A stretch of 64,000 nucleotides of DNA from Runella rosea (GTDB taxonomy: Bacteria; Bacteroidota; Bacteroidia; Cytophagales; Spirosomataceae). This document shows, piece after piece, positions 63,221 to 64,000 of the stretch. Below the pieces are notes generated by a model. It saw nothing but the letters and a program-made list of their open reading frames with translations, had not been told where the DNA came from and did no database searches. The position numbers and the translations under genes are program-made. The stretch lies in the NCBI RefSeq assembly GCF_003325355.1, contig NZ_CP030850.1, positions 1,860,001-1,924,000 on the forward strand, in the 5' to 3' direction. Position 1 is the stretch's first letter. Each line of letters starts with the position of its first letter.

Positions 63221-63351
63221 GGTTATTCCCGTTAGTTTCAAAATTCAGTATAGAAACGAAGTTCTATGTGTTTATTGTGTGTTTTTTTTAAAATTCTCTT
63301 TTACTGTTACAAAGAAGGGCTTTATTTATTTTAAAATTCCCCACAAGCCCC

Positions 63352-63386
63352 CAAAATTACTAAAAAACCATTAATTTTTTATCAAA
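63352..63386 (-). promoter_or_regulatory. Candidate promoter of gldK
   Basis: On the minus strand, TTTG (63383-63386) is followed by 23 bases and then TAATTTTG (63352-63359), an exact TAnnTTTG. The -33 element lies in the shared motif TTATCAAACGGT (63379-63390). It is 130 bases before the start codon of gldK. The spacing is at the long end of the accepted range. Confidence 0.4.
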
Positions 63387-63390
63387 CGGT
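63379..63390. repeat. Shared 12-base motif, copy 3 of 3
   Basis: TTATCAAACGGT, followed by another ACGGT-like unit (ACAACGGTC). It is upstream of gldK and overlaps a candidate -33 element. Confidence 0.4.
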
Positions 63391-63480
63391 ACAACGGTCA
63401 TCCAACAATAATATTGCCAAAGATGGAATTCGGCAAAAAAATATTATTCTATTTAGAAATTGGCCCAATTATTCCCTGTA

Positions 63481-64000
63481 TTAATACCTAAATCTTGGGG
63501 TACGCACAATTGTCTTTCTGCCTTTTGTAAGTGCTGGGAGTGCATAAGAAAGCATCACTTCATACGATGCGGGGGCTTTTACACTGCGACTTCCTCCTAC
63601 CAAATCAACGGCACCCGCCAAACGTAGCGCTTTATTGCCAAGCAGATTTATTCCAGCTATAATATTATAGGATTCCTGCACACGGTAGGTGATTCCTCCA
63701 AAAATCCATTCATCCCATGTAGCCATTACGCCCCCCTCTACCGACAACGTTTTAGGATTGAAATCCGTCAGGCTTTTTACAAGGATAAGTGGCTGTATTT
63801 CCAATCCATATAACGGTTCCCAACGGTAACCCGCGGTCAAATACGCATTGGGAGCTAAAATACTATTGCCCGTATCTCCTCCTAAATTAAATTTGGGTCG
63901 GTTCAGGTGATTAACGCTTGCACCAACATAAAAAGTACTTGCATCATAAAATACCCCTAAAGAAATATCAGGCTGCGTAACCCCTAAACGTCCAACTGGG
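63481..64000 (-). CDS. PorP/SprF-family type IX secretion outer-membrane protein, C-terminal part
   Basis: The frame is open from the stop at 63481 to the right edge of the window; the N-terminal part is missing. The sequence (VGASVNHLNRPKFNL, then GGVMATWDEWIFGGITYRV, VMLSYALPALTKG) is the antiparallel-strand pattern of the PorP/SprF family, outer-membrane proteins that tether type IX substrates. The position directly upstream of gldKLMN is the classical order for the secretion cluster. Confidence 0.9.
   Translation of the reverse strand, partial: PVGRLGVTQPDISLGVFYDASTFYVGASVNHLNRPKFNLGGDTGNSILAPNAYLTAGYRWEPLYGLEIQPLILVKSLTDFNPKTLSVEGGVMATWDEWIFGGITYRVQESYNIIAGINLLGNKALRLAGAVDLVGGSRSVKAPASYEVMLSYALPALTKGRKTIVRTPRFRY

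Noticed and set aside
1-64000. tRNA, rRNA, prophage, insertion sequences or origin of replication
   Set aside because: No sequence in the gaps shows a cloverleaf, an insertion-sequence end or a phage gene set that I could support.

Overview
The window looks like a chromosomal segment of a Bacteroidota bacterium, most likely a Cytophagales/Spirosomaceae-type organism (inference). It carries a type IX secretion cluster (porP/sprF-gldK-gldL-gldM-gldN), many lipoproteins with a short hydrophobic leader and lipobox Cys, several -7 elements of the Bacteroidota form TAnnTTTG, single-component LytTR and AraC regulators, and large surface proteins ending in a C-terminal domain of the 3-coathanger-stack type. 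I see no rRNA, tRNA, CRISPR array, insertion sequence or prophage.

Layout. 1-336: start of recR (runs off the left edge). 0.4-3.3 kb: two divergent AraC regulators and a hypothetical gene. 3.8-8.8 kb: an OmpR-type two-component pair followed by a coiled-coil membrane protein and a TPR protein. 8.9-16.6 kb: a heavy-metal RND efflux system (czcCBA-like, minus strand) diverging from a second, paralogous two-component pair. 16.6-19.8 kb: a compact thiol/sulfur cassette (rhodanese, cysteine-tipped small membrane proteins, thioredoxin, a Crp/Fnr regulator, a 31-residue membrane microprotein, a DUF2892 protein) and a lipoprotein. 20.1-23.0 kb: arsR, an arsenate-reductase-like phosphatase, another membrane microprotein, DinB, then a c-type haem DUF3365 protein and a rhodanese lipoprotein. 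23.0-31.9 kb: mixed metabolic genes (putative saccharopine-dehydrogenase-like reductase, penicillin-acylase-like hydrolase, P-type ATPase, a 2OG-Fe(II) oxygenase coupled to an Ada-type zinc protein).

31.9-45.6 kb is the most striking region: four tandem genes of about 1,070 codons, each encoding signal peptide, lamin-tail domain, chitobiase-C-like domain, CotH-kinase-like core, beta repeat and coathanger C-terminus. Two neighbours are almost identical at both ends but diverged in the middle, which suggests recurrent gene conversion. A LytS/LytTR two-component pair is encoded divergently next to the array. 48.7-58.3 kb holds a lipoprotein, a serine hydrolase, a GMC oxidoreductase with its Tat-type small subunit, a second DinB protein, an amino-acid permease, radC and a glycosyltransferase. 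58.3-64.0 kb is the type IX secretion cluster, whose outer-membrane gene runs off the right edge.

How the parts may work together (inference): the RND pump, two CusRS-like pairs, the thiol/rhodanese/thioredoxin cassette and the arsR-phosphatase pair form a metal, metalloid and sulfur stress zone in the left third. The CotH array is probably surface or secreted material that the type IX machinery at the right end could export, with the neighbouring LytTR pair as a candidate regulator.
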